A stretch of DNA of 64,000 nt from CAVRQM01 sp963723455 (GCA_963723455.1 CAVRQM010000002.1:7129-71128); one strand, 5' to 3'; positions 41,238-51,312 are shown, numbered from the stretch's first letter. A program made the numbers and translations. The notes: generated by a model not told the origin, from the sequence alone.

Positions 41238-42254
41238 ATGGATTTCCTGATCGGCCAGAAAGCGGCAGGCTCCCAGGCGCCCGCCCAGCAGCAAAGCACC
41301 CAGCGATCCACCGCTCGCGGCGCGCCGGCGCCTGAGCGCGGCATGCCGGCTGGCGGCGCCCCTGACACGGTCATCATGGACGGCGACCAGGCCAGCTTCA
41401 TGCGCGACGTGGTCGAGGCGTCGCGCAGCGTCCCGGTGATCGTCGATTTCTGGGCGACTTGGTGCGGCCCGTGCAAGACGCTGACACCGATGCTGGAAAA
41501 GGTCGTGCGCAGCGCCGGCGGCCGCGTGCGGCTGGTCAAGATCGACATCGACAAGAACCAGGCGCTGGTCCGCCAGCTCGCCCAGGTCGGCCTGCCGCTG
41601 CAATCGGTGCCCACGGTGGCCGCGTTCTGGCAGGGGCAAATCGCCGACGTGTTCCAGGGCGCCCTGCCGGAAAGCGAGATCCGGCGCTTCGTCGAGGCCC
41701 TGCTCAAGCTCGGCGGCGGCTCGATGCCCGGCGCCGACCTGATCGCCGAGGCGCGCGCCGCGCTGGAGCAGGGTGAGGCGCAGGACGCGGCCGAGCTGTT
41801 CAGCGCCGCCGTCGAGCAGGAGCCGGAAAGCCCGGAAGCCTGGGGCGGCCTGGCGCGGGCGCTGCTGGCGATGGGCGACGAGGTGCAGGCCCAGCAGGCG
41901 TTGGACGAGGCCCCGGCCAAGATCGCCGACCATGCCGAGATCGCCGGCGCCCGCAGCGCGCTGGCCCTGGCCGCCGAGGGCCGCCGCGCCCAGGCCCAGC
42001 TCGCCACGTTCGAGCGCCGGCTGGCCGCCGATGCCGACGACCACGCCGCCCGCTACGACCTCGCCGCGGCGCTCAACGCGATGGGCCGGCGGGGCGATGC
42101 CGCCGAGGCGCTGCTCGACATCATGCGGCGCGACCGCGGCTGGCGCGACGACGCGGCGCGGCTGCAACTGCTCAAGTTCTTCGAGGCCTGGGGATTCGAC
42201 GACGCGGCCACCATCGCCGCGCGCAGGAAGCTGTCGGCATTGCTGTTCCGGTGA
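41238..42254 (+). CDS. Thioredoxin-TPR chaperone-like protein (YbbN/CnoX)
   Basis: A 338-residue protein: a thioredoxin domain with the active site WCGPC at residues 75-79 and the cis-proline segment LQSVPTVAAFWQGQ, then a helical TPR half (ALEQGEAQDAAELFSAAVEQ onward). E. coli CnoX (YbbN) protects clients from oxidation and hands them to GroEL; it lacks the second cysteine, whereas this one has the redox pair. ATG 41238 follows a promoter by 46 bases. It heads a four-gene string with the Lon-domain, Trm112 and DUF971 genes. Confidence 0.9.
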   Translation: MDFLIGQKAAGSQAPAQQQSTQRSTARGAPAPERGMPAGGAPDTVIMDGDQASFMRDVVEASRSVPVIVDFWATWCGPCKTLTPMLEKVVRSAGGRVRLVKIDIDKNQALVRQLAQVGLPLQSVPTVAAFWQGQIADVFQGALPESEIRRFVEALLKLGGGSMPGADLIAEARAALEQGEAQDAAELFSAAVEQEPESPEAWGGLARALLAMGDEVQAQQALDEAPAKIADHAEIAGARSALALAAEGRRAQAQLATFERRLAADADDHAARYDLAAALNAMGRRGDAAEALLDIMRRDRGWRDDAARLQLLKFFEAWGFDDAATIAARRKLSALLFR

Positions 42255-42934
42255 TGGCCGAGCGCACCCTGCCGCCGGACCTGGCGCTGCCGACCGAGTT
42301 CCCGGTGTTTCCGCTGACCGGGGCGCTGCTGCTGCCGCGCGGCCGGCTTCCGCTCAACATCTTCGAGAAGCGGTATCTGGCGATGGTCGAGGACGCGCTG
42401 GCGGCCGGGCGCATGTTCGGCATGGTGCAGCCGAACGCCAGGCTGCCCGGCGACCCGAATGGCCCCGGCCTGTTCCGGGTCGGCTGCCTGGGGCGGCTGT
42501 CCAGCTTCAGCGAAACCGACGATGGCCGATATCTGATCACCCTGACCGGATTGGCGCGCTTCGATATCGTGAGCGAGTTGCCCGGGCGGCGCGGTTATCG
42601 CCGGGTGCGCGCCGACCTGTCCCGCTACGCGGCCGATCTCGACCTGCAGGGCGGCGGCTCGGGGTTCGACCGCAACGAGCTGCTGTCGGCGCTGCGCAGC
42701 TACTTCGCCCGCCGCGGCTTCGACGCCAATTGGGACGCCATCGGCCAGATGGAGGACGAGGTTCTGGTGGTGACGCTATGCATGGTCTGCCCGTTCGAGC
42801 CGGTGGAGAAGCAGGCGCTGCTGGAGGCCGACACCCCGGCCGACCGCGCGCAGGCCCTGCTGTCGCTGCTGCGCATCGACGCCTTCGGTTCGGGCGGCGA
42901 GCCGGACGCCGACGGCGCGCCGCGCGCCAGCTGA
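42254..42934 (+). CDS. Lon substrate-binding-domain protein
   Basis: A 226-residue stand-alone LON N-terminal domain without ATPase or protease. Family blocks are FPVFPLTGALLLPRGRLPLN (about 18-37), FEKRYLAMVEDAL and GRLSSFSETDDGRYLITLTG. The ATG at 42254 shares its first base with the upstream stop, so it is coupled to the thioredoxin-TPR gene. This two-gene pair is conserved in alphaproteobacteria and suggests a joint proteostasis task, which is inference. Confidence 0.9.
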   Translation: MAERTLPPDLALPTEFPVFPLTGALLLPRGRLPLNIFEKRYLAMVEDALAAGRMFGMVQPNARLPGDPNGPGLFRVGCLGRLSSFSETDDGRYLITLTGLARFDIVSELPGRRGYRRVRADLSRYAADLDLQGGGSGFDRNELLSALRSYFARRGFDANWDAIGQMEDEVLVVTLCMVCPFEPVEKQALLEADTPADRAQALLSLLRIDAFGSGGEPDADGAPRAS

Positions 42935-42955
42935 CCCGGCGACGCAGGAGCCCGC

Positions 42956-43216
42956 ATGAGCGACCATCCGCCGCAACCCGCCGGCCCGGACAGCGAAGCC
43001 CCCCGTTCGCCCGGCCCGGCGCCGGTCGATCCGCGGCTGCTCGAGATCCTGGTCTGCCCGTTGACGAAGGCTCCGCTGGTCTATGACCGTGCCGCGGGCG
43101 AGCTGATCAGCCACTCAGCGCAGCTCGCCTATCCGATCCGCGACGGGATCCCGATCATGCTGCCCGACGAAGCCCGGCCGCTCGGCGACCCAGCCCCGCC
43201 CTCGCCGGCGCGATGA
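42956..43216 (+). CDS. Trm112 family protein
   Basis: An 86-residue protein of the Trm112/UPF0434 (YcaR) family. The conserved core is LLEILVCPLTKAPLVYDR and LAYPIRDGIPIMLPDEAR. Only one of the usual zinc cysteines is present (VCPLTKAP), as is common in proteobacterial members. Trm112 proteins activate methyltransferases of tRNA and translation factors in other organisms. A proline-rich N-terminal tail of 25 residues is unusual. Its stop overlaps the next ATG. Confidence 0.88.
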   Translation: MSDHPPQPAGPDSEAPRSPGPAPVDPRLLEILVCPLTKAPLVYDRAAGELISHSAQLAYPIRDGIPIMLPDEARPLGDPAPPSPAR

Positions 43217-43578
43217 ACGCCCCGGCGCCGCGCGAGCTGCGCCTGGCCGGCGGGGGTGCCCGGCTGCATGCGGATTTCGGCGACGCCGGATCCTTCGACT
43301 TCCCCGCCGAGTTCCTGCGCGTGCACAGCCCCAGCGCCGAGGTGCAGGGGCACGGGCCGAACGAGCGCCGGCTGGTCGCCGGGCGGCGGGCGGTCGCGAT
43401 CACCGGCATCGACCCGGTCGGCCGTTACGCCGTGCGGCTGCGCTTCGACGACGGACACGACACCGGCCTGTATTCCTGGGACACGCTGCTGCGGCTCGGC
43501 CGCGACCAGGAGGCGCTATGGCGCGACTATCTCGCCGACCTCTCGGCCAAGGGTCTCAGCCGCGACGCGCAGGCTTAG
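43213..43578 (+). CDS. DUF971 (GBBH-like N-terminal domain) protein
   Basis: A 121-residue protein with the DUF971 fold, matching the N-terminal zinc domain of gamma-butyrobetaine hydroxylase. The block SFDFPAEFLRVHSPSAEVQG near residue 30 and VGRYAVRLRFDDGHDTGLYSW near residue 77 are diagnostic. In many bacteria it neighbours iron-sulfur or Mrp-related genes. Here it is coupled to the Trm112 gene by a four-base overlap, and its stop overlaps the convergent transpeptidase stop. Confidence 0.88.
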   Translation: MNAPAPRELRLAGGGARLHADFGDAGSFDFPAEFLRVHSPSAEVQGHGPNERRLVAGRRAVAITGIDPVGRYAVRLRFDDGHDTGLYSWDTLLRLGRDQEALWRDYLADLSAKGLSRDAQA

Positions 43579-44087
43579 CCGAGACGCACGTCAACCGCCT
43601 GCACCCCGTCGGCAAGCAGCGCCAGCAGGTCCGGCAAAGCAATTGCCACGCACCCCTCGGTCGTCCGGAAATCGCCTCGCGCCACATGCAGGAAGATCGC
43701 CGAGCCGTAGCCGCGCGCCACTGGAGCATCGTTCCAGCCCAGCACCGCCAGCACGTCATACAGGGCGTCGTCGCGCCACAGGCGCTCGTGCCGGTCAGGG
43801 TGAGGCAGGCGCACCGGGCGGTTGTATTCGGCGCTCGCCGGGTCGTCGCACCAGCCGTCGCGGGGGCCGATCGGCTCGCGCGGCAGCGCGGTGCGCGGCG
43901 GCGCCGGCAGCCGGTCGGCGCGGTACAGCACGCGGCGCAGCGGCAGCAGCCCGGCCGGCGTGGCGCCGTCGCCCTCCTGCTTGCCGGTCGCGCGGATGCC
44001 GGCCGCCCCGAGCGCCGCGCGCGCCCGCCGGCCGCTCCAGGCGATCCAGCCATCCGCCGATACGATGGCCGTGTTCAATCCTGTCAT
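43575..44087 (-). CDS. L,D-transpeptidase (YkuD) family protein
   Basis: A 170-residue short YkuD-type protein. The catalytic stretch is GSAIFLHVARGDFRTTEGCV (about 128-147) with the histidine and the cysteine in TTEGCVAI. There is no signal peptide and the domain starts at residue 1, unlike secreted peptidoglycan transpeptidases; this short ErfK-like form is common in alphaproteobacteria. ATG 44087 overlaps the stop of the upstream gene by four bases. A role in peptidoglycan crosslinking is not proven for this subtype. Confidence 0.85.
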   Translation of the reverse strand: MTGLNTAIVSADGWIAWSGRRARAALGAAGIRATGKQEGDGATPAGLLPLRRVLYRADRLPAPPRTALPREPIGPRDGWCDDPASAEYNRPVRLPHPDRHERLWRDDALYDVLAVLGWNDAPVARGYGSAIFLHVARGDFRTTEGCVAIALPDLLALLADGVQAVDVRLG

Positions 44088-44583
44088 GCCTCGCGCCCGC
44101 CGGGGATGATGCGGGCCGGCAGGTCCGCAGTCCTCGTATAGGCGATCGCCGCCTGGGCTGCGAGATGCGGGTCGGGCGTGGCGGCGCGCGACCGGCCCGG
44201 GCGCGGCGGTGGCGATGGCGGTAGCGGCGGCCGGCGGCAGGCGGGGCCGCCGTCCGCGCGATCAGACCTCGCGCCAGGTGTTCGAAGTGAAAGAAGTGCT
44301 CGGCCAGCACGCCGGCCATGCTGGTCAGCAGCCCGACCGGACCGCCCATCAGCGCCCCGCCGATCAGCGACGCCGCGGTGCGCAAGGTGGGGCTGCCATC
44401 GTCCCCGGTCGCAACCCGGTAGATCGTGCCCACGACCGGCAGGTATTGCAGCGGGTTGAGCGCCTCCAGCAGATCGTGGAAGGTGATCGGGCCGGATGCG
44501 GCGGCGGCCGATGGCGCCGTGGTGCTGGCCTCGGCGGCGGTGATGTCTCGTCCATGCGCCCCAAAGATCGTGCCTGCGGCCAT
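44084..44583 (-). pseudogene. Hypothetical protein (one frameshift)
   Basis: About 165 residues, no family recognised. The N-terminus is low-complexity (alanine, serine, threonine), followed by ITFHDLLEALNPLQYLPVVG and two hydrophobic stretches LRTAASLIGGALMGGPVGLL and SMAGVLAEHFFHFEHLA, so a membrane-associated protein is likely. The frame must shift once between about 44210 and 44260 to reach the C-terminus AIAYTRTADLPARIIPGGRE, whose stop overlaps the transpeptidase start. Coupled to the transpeptidase gene, so possibly an envelope factor. Confidence 0.55.
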
Positions 44584-44628
44584 GCCATACCCCCGCCCAT
44601 GCGGCGGCGGAGGCAAGCCGCGTGCCGG

Positions 44629-45833
44629 TCAGTCGCGCAGATGCCCGAAGCGGTCCGCCTTCGTCGCCAGATAGGCGTCGTTGATCCCGTTGGCGGAGAA
44701 CAGGTGCGACACTCGCTCGACCGCGATGCCGCCCTGCGCCAGCGCCGCCAGCTTTTGCGGGTTGTTGGTCAGCAGCCGCACCCGCCTGATGCCCAGAAGC
44801 CGCAACATGGTTGCGGCCGGCAGATAGTCGCGCTCGTCCGCGCCCCAGCCCAGCGCGCGGTTGGCGTCCAGCGTGTCCAGGCCGGCATCCTGCAGCGCGT
44901 AGGCGCGCAGCTTGTTGACCAGCCCGATGCCCCGCCCCTCCTGCGCCAGGTACAGCGAGCACGCCGGCGCCCTCCTCGCCCATGCGCCGGATCGCGCCGC
45001 GCAGCTGCGGCCCGCAATCGCAGCGCAGGCTGCCCAGCAGGTCGCCGGTGAAGCATTCGGAATGGATGCGCGCCAGTGGCGCCGGCCGGTCCTGCGGCAT
45101 CTGTTCGGGCTGGCCGACCAGGATCGCCAGGTGTTCCGCCCCGCCATCCGGGCCGCGGAACGTCACCACGCGGGATTCGGGCGCGCCCTCCAGCGGCACC
45201 CGCGCCTCGGAAGCACGCACCAGGTCGGCGGACATCGCCGCGCGCATCGCCTGCGCGTCGGCGGCGGCCACCGCCAGCAGGTCGGCCGCCGCCGCCGCCT
45301 CGCCGGCGCGCGCCGTCAGCACCGCCGGCAGCAGCCGGGCCAGCTTGGCGAGGATCCAGCGCCGCCTCGGCGCCGGGCTGCGGCGGTTCGGCGCGCGGCG
45401 GCCCGGCGAACCATTGCGCCGCGGTCGGGTCGGCCATGCCGCGCAGCGCCTCGGGATCCAGCATCGGCCCGGACACCGCAAACGCCAGGATCGAGTCGGC
45501 CGCCCCCGCCGACCCGGGCGAGGCCAGGTGGCGCGCCCGCCCGGCGTCGAGCAGCAGCACCGGCGCGCCGGACGCGACGCTCGCGAATTCAGCCAGGCCC
45601 GCCGCCCCGAGCGTCTCGGCCGCGGCCAGCACCAAGCGGCTGCTGCCGAGGTCGAGCAGCACCGGCACGCCGCGCCGCAGTTCGGCGATGGCGCGGTGCA
45701 CGGCGCGCAGATCCGGGGTGGGCGGGCCAGCCGGATCCAGCAGCCGCCCGCTGTCCGGGTTCGCGCCCGCACGCGGCGTCACGAAGGTCACCGGCGCACG
45801 CTCCGGCTCCGGCCGATGCGCCAATCCGGCCAT
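44629..45833 (-). pseudogene. ribA: GTP cyclohydrolase II (two frameshifts)
   Basis: A riboflavin-pathway enzyme of about 400 residues, opening GTP to the pyrimidine precursor. The catalytic zinc motif is ECFTGDLLGSLRCDCGPQLR, followed by YLAQEGRGIGLVNKLRAYAL and MLRLLGIRRVRLLTNNPQKL. The N-terminal 190 residues form the extension typical of alphaproteobacterial RibA. Frames break near 45350 (extra G before ILAKLARLLP) and near 44958 (before LYLAQEG). As riboflavin is essential, these shifts are suspect. Start ATG 45833; divergent from the response regulator. Confidence 0.9.
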
Positions 45834-46089
45834 CGGCCGGGAAAATCGTCCGCCGCCACGCGATCGCCCTTGCTCATGCCCTCGTATATGACGGCCCGCC
45901 GGTCCAAGTAACGCGCCATCTCACGAGATTGTGTGGCATGTGAGATGCCAGGGGAACCCGTGCGGCGCTGCGGCGCTTCGTTGGGGCAACGAATGTCTCG
46001 CCGAATCGTGTTCCGGTCGAGGCGATGTGAAAATCGGTTTAACGCTCCGGCACGCCGGCCGGCGTGCCGGGATCGGAAGGATTGCGCAC

Positions 46090-46812
46090 ATGGCGGGCGA
46101 GCGTCCCATCCTGATCGTCGATGACGACCGGCTGCTGCGGCAGACGCTGTGCGAACAGCTGGCCGTGGATGGCGAGTTCAGCGCCGCCGAGGCGGACAGC
46201 TCGGCGCAGGCCGAGCAACTGCTGGCCGCGCGCGAGTCGCGGTTCGACGCCATCATCCTCGATGTCGGTCTGCCCGACGGCGACGGTCGCGATCTGTGCG
46301 TCAAGCTGCGGCGACAGGGCCTCAAGGTGCCCATCATCATCCTGACCGGCTCGGATGGCGAGCACGACGTGGTGCGCGGCCTGGATTCCGGCGCCAATGA
46401 CTACATCGCCAAGCCGTTCCGGCTGGCCGAACTGCTCGCCCGCCTGCGCGCGCAGCTGCGGATCTTCGAGAACAGCGAGGACGCGGTGTTCACGATCGGG
46501 CCGTACACCTTCCGCCCGGCCGCCAAACTGCTGCAGGAGCCGGCGCGCAGCCGGCGCATCCGCCTCACCGAGAAAGAGGCGGCGATCCTGAAGTTCCTGT
46601 ATCGCGCCGGCACCAAGCCGGTGGCTCGGCAGGTCCTGCTGAACGAGGTCTGGGGCTACAACGCCGCGGTCACCACGCACACGCTGGAGACCCATATCTA
46701 CCGGCTGCGGCAGAAGATCGAGCCGGACCCGTCAAATGCCAGGCTGCTGGTCACCGAGGGAGGCGGCTATCGGCTGGACCCCGAGGGCGTGCGCCCGGCC
46801 GCCGCCGCCTGA
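46090..46812 (+). CDS. OmpR/PhoB-type response regulator
   Basis: A 240-residue two-domain regulator. The receiver holds D11-D13 and the phospho-acceptor D58 in DAIILDVGLPDGDG, T in IIILTGSDG and K in DYIAKPFRL. The winged-helix effector includes RIRLTEKEAAILKFLYRAGT and THTLETHIYRLRQKIEPDPS. This version, without a linked kinase, is widespread in Rhodospirillales. ATG 46090 places the receiver at the N-terminus; the upstream 256 bases between ribA and this gene contain no other gene. Target genes unknown. Confidence 0.92.
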   Translation: MAGERPILIVDDDRLLRQTLCEQLAVDGEFSAAEADSSAQAEQLLAARESRFDAIILDVGLPDGDGRDLCVKLRRQGLKVPIIILTGSDGEHDVVRGLDSGANDYIAKPFRLAELLARLRAQLRIFENSEDAVFTIGPYTFRPAAKLLQEPARSRRIRLTEKEAAILKFLYRAGTKPVARQVLLNEVWGYNAAVTTHTLETHIYRLRQKIEPDPSNARLLVTEGGGYRLDPEGVRPAAAA

Positions 46813-46832
46813 GCGGCCGCACGGCCCGGACT

Positions 46833-46870
46833 GCATCGTGATGGCCGTGTCTATCCGGCCGTCACGATGC
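46833..46870. terminator. Bidirectional hairpin, response regulator / oxidoreductase
   Basis: Fifteen-base arms 46833-46847 and 46856-46870 pair with one G-T position around an eight-base loop. The right arm overlaps the stop of the convergent oxidoreductase. No T tract. Confidence 0.6.
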
Positions 46871-49166
46871 CTGCGCCGCCCGGCGCACGGTAACCGGCAC
46901 CGATTTCGCGGCCGGCACCTTGCTGCCCTCGGCATAGTGCCAGACCGGGATCAACGTGTTCGCCTCCGGGTAGTAGCGCGCCGACGCACCCGGTCGGGAT
47001 GTTGTACGCGGTGACCCGGAAGCCGCTCATCTCGCGCCGGTGCTCGTCGCGGTCCTGCGAGGTGGCCAGCGTCACCTCCTCGCCTTCGCGCAGGCCCAGC
47101 CGGTCGATGTCGTCGCGGTTCATCAGAACCACCATGCGCGTGCCGTGGATGCCGCGGAAGCGATCGGTGTAGCCGTACACCGTGGTGTTGAACTGGTCGT
47201 TGCTGCGCAGCGTGATCATGCGCAGCACGTCATGGCCGACCTCCGGCATGTCATGGTCCTCGTCCAGCCCGCGCGGCGTGATGAAGTTGGCCTTGCCGGT
47301 CTTGGTCTTCCACACCCGATGGCGCGCGCCCAGCGGCCGGTGGAAGCCACCCGGCTGCCACATGCGCCGCTCGTAGCCGTGAAAGATGTCCGGGTAGGTC
47401 TGCGCGATCGCCGCGCGCACGCGGCTGTAGTCCGCGACCCATGCGTCCCAATCGACATGCGGGTTGGGCGGCAGGCAGCCCTTGGCCAGTTCGGCCACCA
47501 CGCGCGGCTCGCTCAGCAGGTGGCGCGAGGCCGGCGTGCGCAACCCGCGCGAGCCGTGGATGCAGCCCAGGCTGTCTTCCATCGACACCGATTGCGCGCC
47601 GCTCGCCTGCCGGTCGATTTCCGTGCGACCGATCACCGGCAGGACGTAGCTGATCTCGCCGGGCAGCAGATGCGTGCGGTTGAGCTTGGTGGCCACGCTG
47701 ACCGTCAGGCGCATCTTGCGCCAGGCCGGCTCCAGGCGGTCGCGGTCCGGGGCGGCGTGCGCAAAATTGCCGCCGAACGTGACGAAGGCGCGCACCGTGC
47801 CGGCGAGGATGCCCTCGCAGGCACCGACCGTGTCCAATCCCTCGTCGCGCGGCGGCTCGAAGCCGAACTGCTCGGCCATCTTGTCCAGCGGCACGCCGCT
47901 GGCCTTGTGCGTGATGCCGACGGTGCGCTGGCCCTGCACGTTCGAATGGCCGCGCACCGGACAGATGCCGGCGCCCGGCTTGCCCATGTTGCCGCGCATC
48001 AGCAGCAGATTGACCAGCATCTGCACGGTCTCGACGCCGGCGCGGTGCTGCGTCAGGCCCATGCCATAGATCGCCATCGCCGCCTTCGCCCCGGCATAGG
48101 TGCGCGCCGTCGCCTCCATCGCCGCGCGACGCAGGCTGGAGCGCCGCTCCATCTCGTCCCAGTCCTGCTCGCGCAGCCATCCGGTGAGCGTCTCGAAGCC
48201 GTGACAGTGTTCGGCGATGAAATCGTGGTCCAGCACCGGCGCGCGGCCCGCCGCCTGCGCCGCGTCCTCCAGCTCGATCATTGCCTTGCAAATGCCGGTC
48301 AGCGCGGCCAGGTCGCCGCCTGCCTTGACCTGGTGGTACGACGAGCTGATCGGCGTCGCGGAGTTGGTCAGCATCTCGATCGGCGATTGCGGGTTGGTGA
48401 ACCGTTCCAGCCCGCGTTCGCGCAGCGGGTTGAAGGTGATGATCGGCACGCCGCGCCGGCTGGCCTCCTGCAACGGATGCAGCATGCGCGGACTGTTGCT
48501 GCCGACGTTCTGGCCGAAGAACAGGATGCAGTCGGTCTTGGCGAAATCGTCCAGCGTGACGCTGCCGACCGGGATGCCGATGCTTTCCGGCAGCGCCACC
48601 GAGGTCGTCTCGTGGCACATGTTCGAACTGTCCGGCAGGTTGTTGTTGCCGTACATGCGCGCCATCAGCTGGTACATGTAGCTGGCCTCGTTCGACATCC
48701 GGCCGGAGCTGTAGAACACCACGCTCTTGGGGTCCTCGATGGCGCGCAGCTCACGGCCGATCTCGGCGAAGGCGGCGCTCCAGGCCACGGGGAGGTAGGT
48801 GTCGCTTGCGGCGTCGTAGCGCATCGGGTGGGTCAGCCGCCCCGCCTGCTCCAGATGGTAGCCGTCCCAGCCGCGCAACTCGCGAACCGTGTGACGGGCG
48901 AAGAACTCGGGCGTGCAGCGGCGGCTGGTGATCTCCCATGCGGTCGCCTTGACGCCGTTCTCGCACACCTCCAGCGGCAGCGGCGCGGCCGGCTTGGACC
49001 ACGAGCAGCTGACGCACATGAACCCGTCCGGCTTGTTCTGCCGCAGCAGCATCAGGCCGCCGCTGCCCAGGTCGCCCTCGCGCGTCAGGATGTTCGCGAC
49101 CGAGCGCGCCGAACCCCAGCCGCCGGCCGGCGCGGTGTACGGCTTGAACGAGACGGGTCTGGACAT
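46862..49166 (-). pseudogene. FdhF/YdeP-type molybdopterin oxidoreductase (C-terminal frameshift)
   Basis: A large (about 768-residue) molybdopterin oxidoreductase of the FdhA-alpha/YdeP family. N-terminal cysteines are in DGFMCVSCSWSKP; the cofactor region includes SSGRMSNEASYMYQLMARMY, FFGQNVGSNSPRML and KPGAGICPVRGHSNVQGQRT. The C-terminal domain (TLRSNDQFNTTVYGYTDRFR) is complete except for one added base near 46983, before YYPEANTLIPVWHYAEGSK; corrected, the stop is at 46862. YdeP relatives act in acid resistance; the substrate is unknown. Start ATG 49166. Confidence 0.88.
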
Positions 49167-49296
49167 GGCGCGCTCCAACCTTTTCTGCTGGTCCAGAAAC
49201 ATCGCGCTTTCCGGCCGGTTCCACGCCACCGCGTGGCAACCCGTGCGGTTGCCCGATGTTGCCCTCAGGCCGCTGACGAAGGGGGAAGTCGCCGTG

Positions 49297-49512
49297 GTGA
49301 GCACGTCCTACATGACAGAGCAGCCCGCGCCGCCATCGACGCTGAAGCGGGTCTGGGATCAGGACATCATGCGCGTCGGCATCAATCTCGCCGGCAGCAT
49401 CGAGGGCGCGCTGTGGCGCGCCTCCGAGCGGGCGCGCCGCAAGCCGACGGCCGCGATGCTGGCGGCGCTGGCGTGCGGCTACCTGTTGCGCGGGGTGCAG
49501 CGCCGGCTCTGA
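49297..49512 (+). CDS. Small conserved-looking protein of unknown function
   Basis: About 71 residues from GTG 49297 (66 from ATG 49312). A GGGGGAAG ribosome site lies upstream of the GTG. The middle is acidic then arginine-rich (ASERARRKPTAAMLAALACG) and the end hydrophobic and basic, which suggests a membrane-peripheral helix. It is divergent from the oxidoreductase, 130 bases apart. No family recognised. The region 49513-49675 after it is empty. Confidence 0.45.
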   Translation: MSTSYMTEQPAPPSTLKRVWDQDIMRVGINLAGSIEGALWRASERARRKPTAAMLAALACGYLLRGVQRRL

Positions 49513-49675
49513 CCGGATTGGCCGGACCCCGGCGCGCACGGCGTCGCGCGCGTTTGCGTGAACGGCGCCGATACAGGATTGCGCGCCTGTAAGCCGGGGG
49601 ATAGTTTCCGTTCACGTCCCGCTCCGGCAAGCCGTCTGCGTTGGCTGTGACACGTCCAAGGGAAGGTCAAAAATC

Positions 49676-51259
49676 ATGCTGGCAAAACGCCACGCTGCGG
49701 CGGCTTTGGTGCTGCTCGCGTCCACCGCGCTCGCGCATGCGCAATCGCTTCAGACGCTCACCAACCAATCGCCCGAAATACTGATCTACGGATTCGTGAT
49801 GACCGACGGCACGGTGCTCGCCCAGGGTCAGCCTGGTCCGAACGGCGGCAGCCTGAACCACTGGTTCACGCTGACGCCCGACAACACCGGCAGCTATCTG
49901 AACGGCACCTGGTCGCAGGTCGCGAACGCGCCATACGCGCCGTACGCGGGCGGCGGGGCGGTCCTGGCCGACGGCCGGCTGGCGCTGATCGGTGGCGAAT
50001 ACACGTCCAACAACTTCACCTTCACGCTGACCCGGAAGTCTGCCGTGTACAGCCCGTACACAAATAGCTGGGTGATGCCAGTGCCGCCCAAGGCGTTCCA
50101 GCCGGGACTGGGCGGGTTCACCAATTTCGGCAACTCGCCGACCATGGTGCTGCCCGGAGGGCTTCTGCTGATCGGCCAGAAGACCACCAAGCGCGACGTG
50201 GCGCTGGATCCGCGCAACCTCACCTGGATCCAGTTCGACGACCTGCAGGCCGAGAAGCGGGACTTCAACGCCGAGGAGGGCTGGACGCTGCTGCCGGACG
50301 GCTCGATCCTGACGCTGGACGTCCTGGCCGCGCCGCATACCGAGCGCCTGGTGCCGGCAGCGCGAGCGGCTGGCTACCACTGGATCAGCGATGGCGTGAC
50401 GCCGTCCGTGCTGGCGTCGCCGCGCGATGCGTGCTGCATCCCGTACAACGACGGGCGGCGCATCTACAACCCGGCCGGCGAGATCGGGCCGGCCATCCTG
50501 CGCCCCGACGGCACGGTGTTCGCCACCGGCTCGCTGGCGTACGGCGCGACGGCGGGACACACCGCGATCTATCATCCCGGTCCGACCACGACCGACCCGG
50601 GCATCTGGACCGCCGGGCCGGACTTCCAGACCGGCGACAACGCCGGCGACAGTTTCGGGGTCCTGGAGACGAGCGGCAACGTACTGGTCGAGGGCGACAA
50701 GTTCCACTTCGCCGAATCCGCGACCATGCCGATCATGATGGCGAAGCGCACGGCCGCGAACGCGCCGCAATCCTCGCTGTATGAGTTCGACGGCACGCAT
50801 TTCGCGCCGCTGCCGGTCAGCGTCGATCCAGGCTCCAGCCTGTTGCCGCTCCCCAGCGGGCAGGTGCTGGTCATGGGCCTGACCGAGAAGCTGCTGAACA
50901 CGACCGGCACCTATCAGCAGGCCTGGGCGCCGACCGTCACCAGCGCGCCCGCGTCGGTGACCGGCGGCAGCACGTACCGGATCTTCGGCACGCAGTTCAA
51001 CGGGCTGTCACAGGCCTGCGCCTATGGCGACGAGTTCCAATGCGCCACCAACTACCCGCTGGTGCGGATCACCAATGCCGCCAGCGGCCACGTCATCTAC
51101 GCGCGAACGCACGACCACAGCACGATGGGGGTCGCCACCGGCGCCAAGATCGTCTCGACCTTTTTCGACGTGCCCGCCGGCATCGAGACCGGGGCCAGTT
51201 CGCTGGTCGTGGTCGCGAACGGCATCCCGTCGATGCCGGTCAGCGTGACCGTACAGTAA
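49676..51259 (+). CDS. Secreted kelch-type beta-propeller protein
   Basis: An intact 527-residue secreted protein. A signal peptide (AAAALVLLASTALAHAQS) is followed by kelch-like repeats, each with GG or aligned aromatic residues: AGGGAVLADGRLALIGGEYT, PTMVLPGGLLLIGQKTT, LLPDGSILTLDVLAAP, AILRPDGTVFATGSLAYG, and a C-terminal immunoglobulin-like domain (PASVTGGSTYRIFGTQFNGL). The whole plan resembles galactose oxidase-like folds, but I do not see the copper tyrosine-cysteine set, so it may be binding only. Paired cysteines are in ACCIPYND and QACAYGDEFQCATN. Confidence 0.8.
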   Translation: MLAKRHAAAALVLLASTALAHAQSLQTLTNQSPEILIYGFVMTDGTVLAQGQPGPNGGSLNHWFTLTPDNTGSYLNGTWSQVANAPYAPYAGGGAVLADGRLALIGGEYTSNNFTFTLTRKSAVYSPYTNSWVMPVPPKAFQPGLGGFTNFGNSPTMVLPGGLLLIGQKTTKRDVALDPRNLTWIQFDDLQAEKRDFNAEEGWTLLPDGSILTLDVLAAPHTERLVPAARAAGYHWISDGVTPSVLASPRDACCIPYNDGRRIYNPAGEIGPAILRPDGTVFATGSLAYGATAGHTAIYHPGPTTTDPGIWTAGPDFQTGDNAGDSFGVLETSGNVLVEGDKFHFAESATMPIMMAKRTAANAPQSSLYEFDGTHFAPLPVSVDPGSSLLPLPSGQVLVMGLTEKLLNTTGTYQQAWAPTVTSAPASVTGGSTYRIFGTQFNGLSQACAYGDEFQCATNYPLVRITNAASGHVIYARTHDHSTMGVATGAKIVSTFFDVPAGIETGASSLVVVANGIPSMPVSVTVQ

Positions 51260-51268
51260 CCGGCAAGG

Positions 51269-51308
51269 GGCGGATCGGGCAGGCCGGCGGTGGCCTGTCC
51301 GATCCGCC
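51269..51308. terminator. Bidirectional hairpin, kelch protein / methyltransferase
   Basis: Seventeen-base arms 51269-51285 and 51292-51308 pair with one G-T position around a six-base loop, between convergent stops. No T tract. Confidence 0.65.
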
Positions 51309-51312
51309 GTGT

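Noticed and set aside
47040..49592. An 850-codon frame on the + strand
   Set aside because: Antisense of the molybdopterin oxidoreductase. Only its last 66-71 codons, beyond the opposite gene, were kept as a separate small gene.
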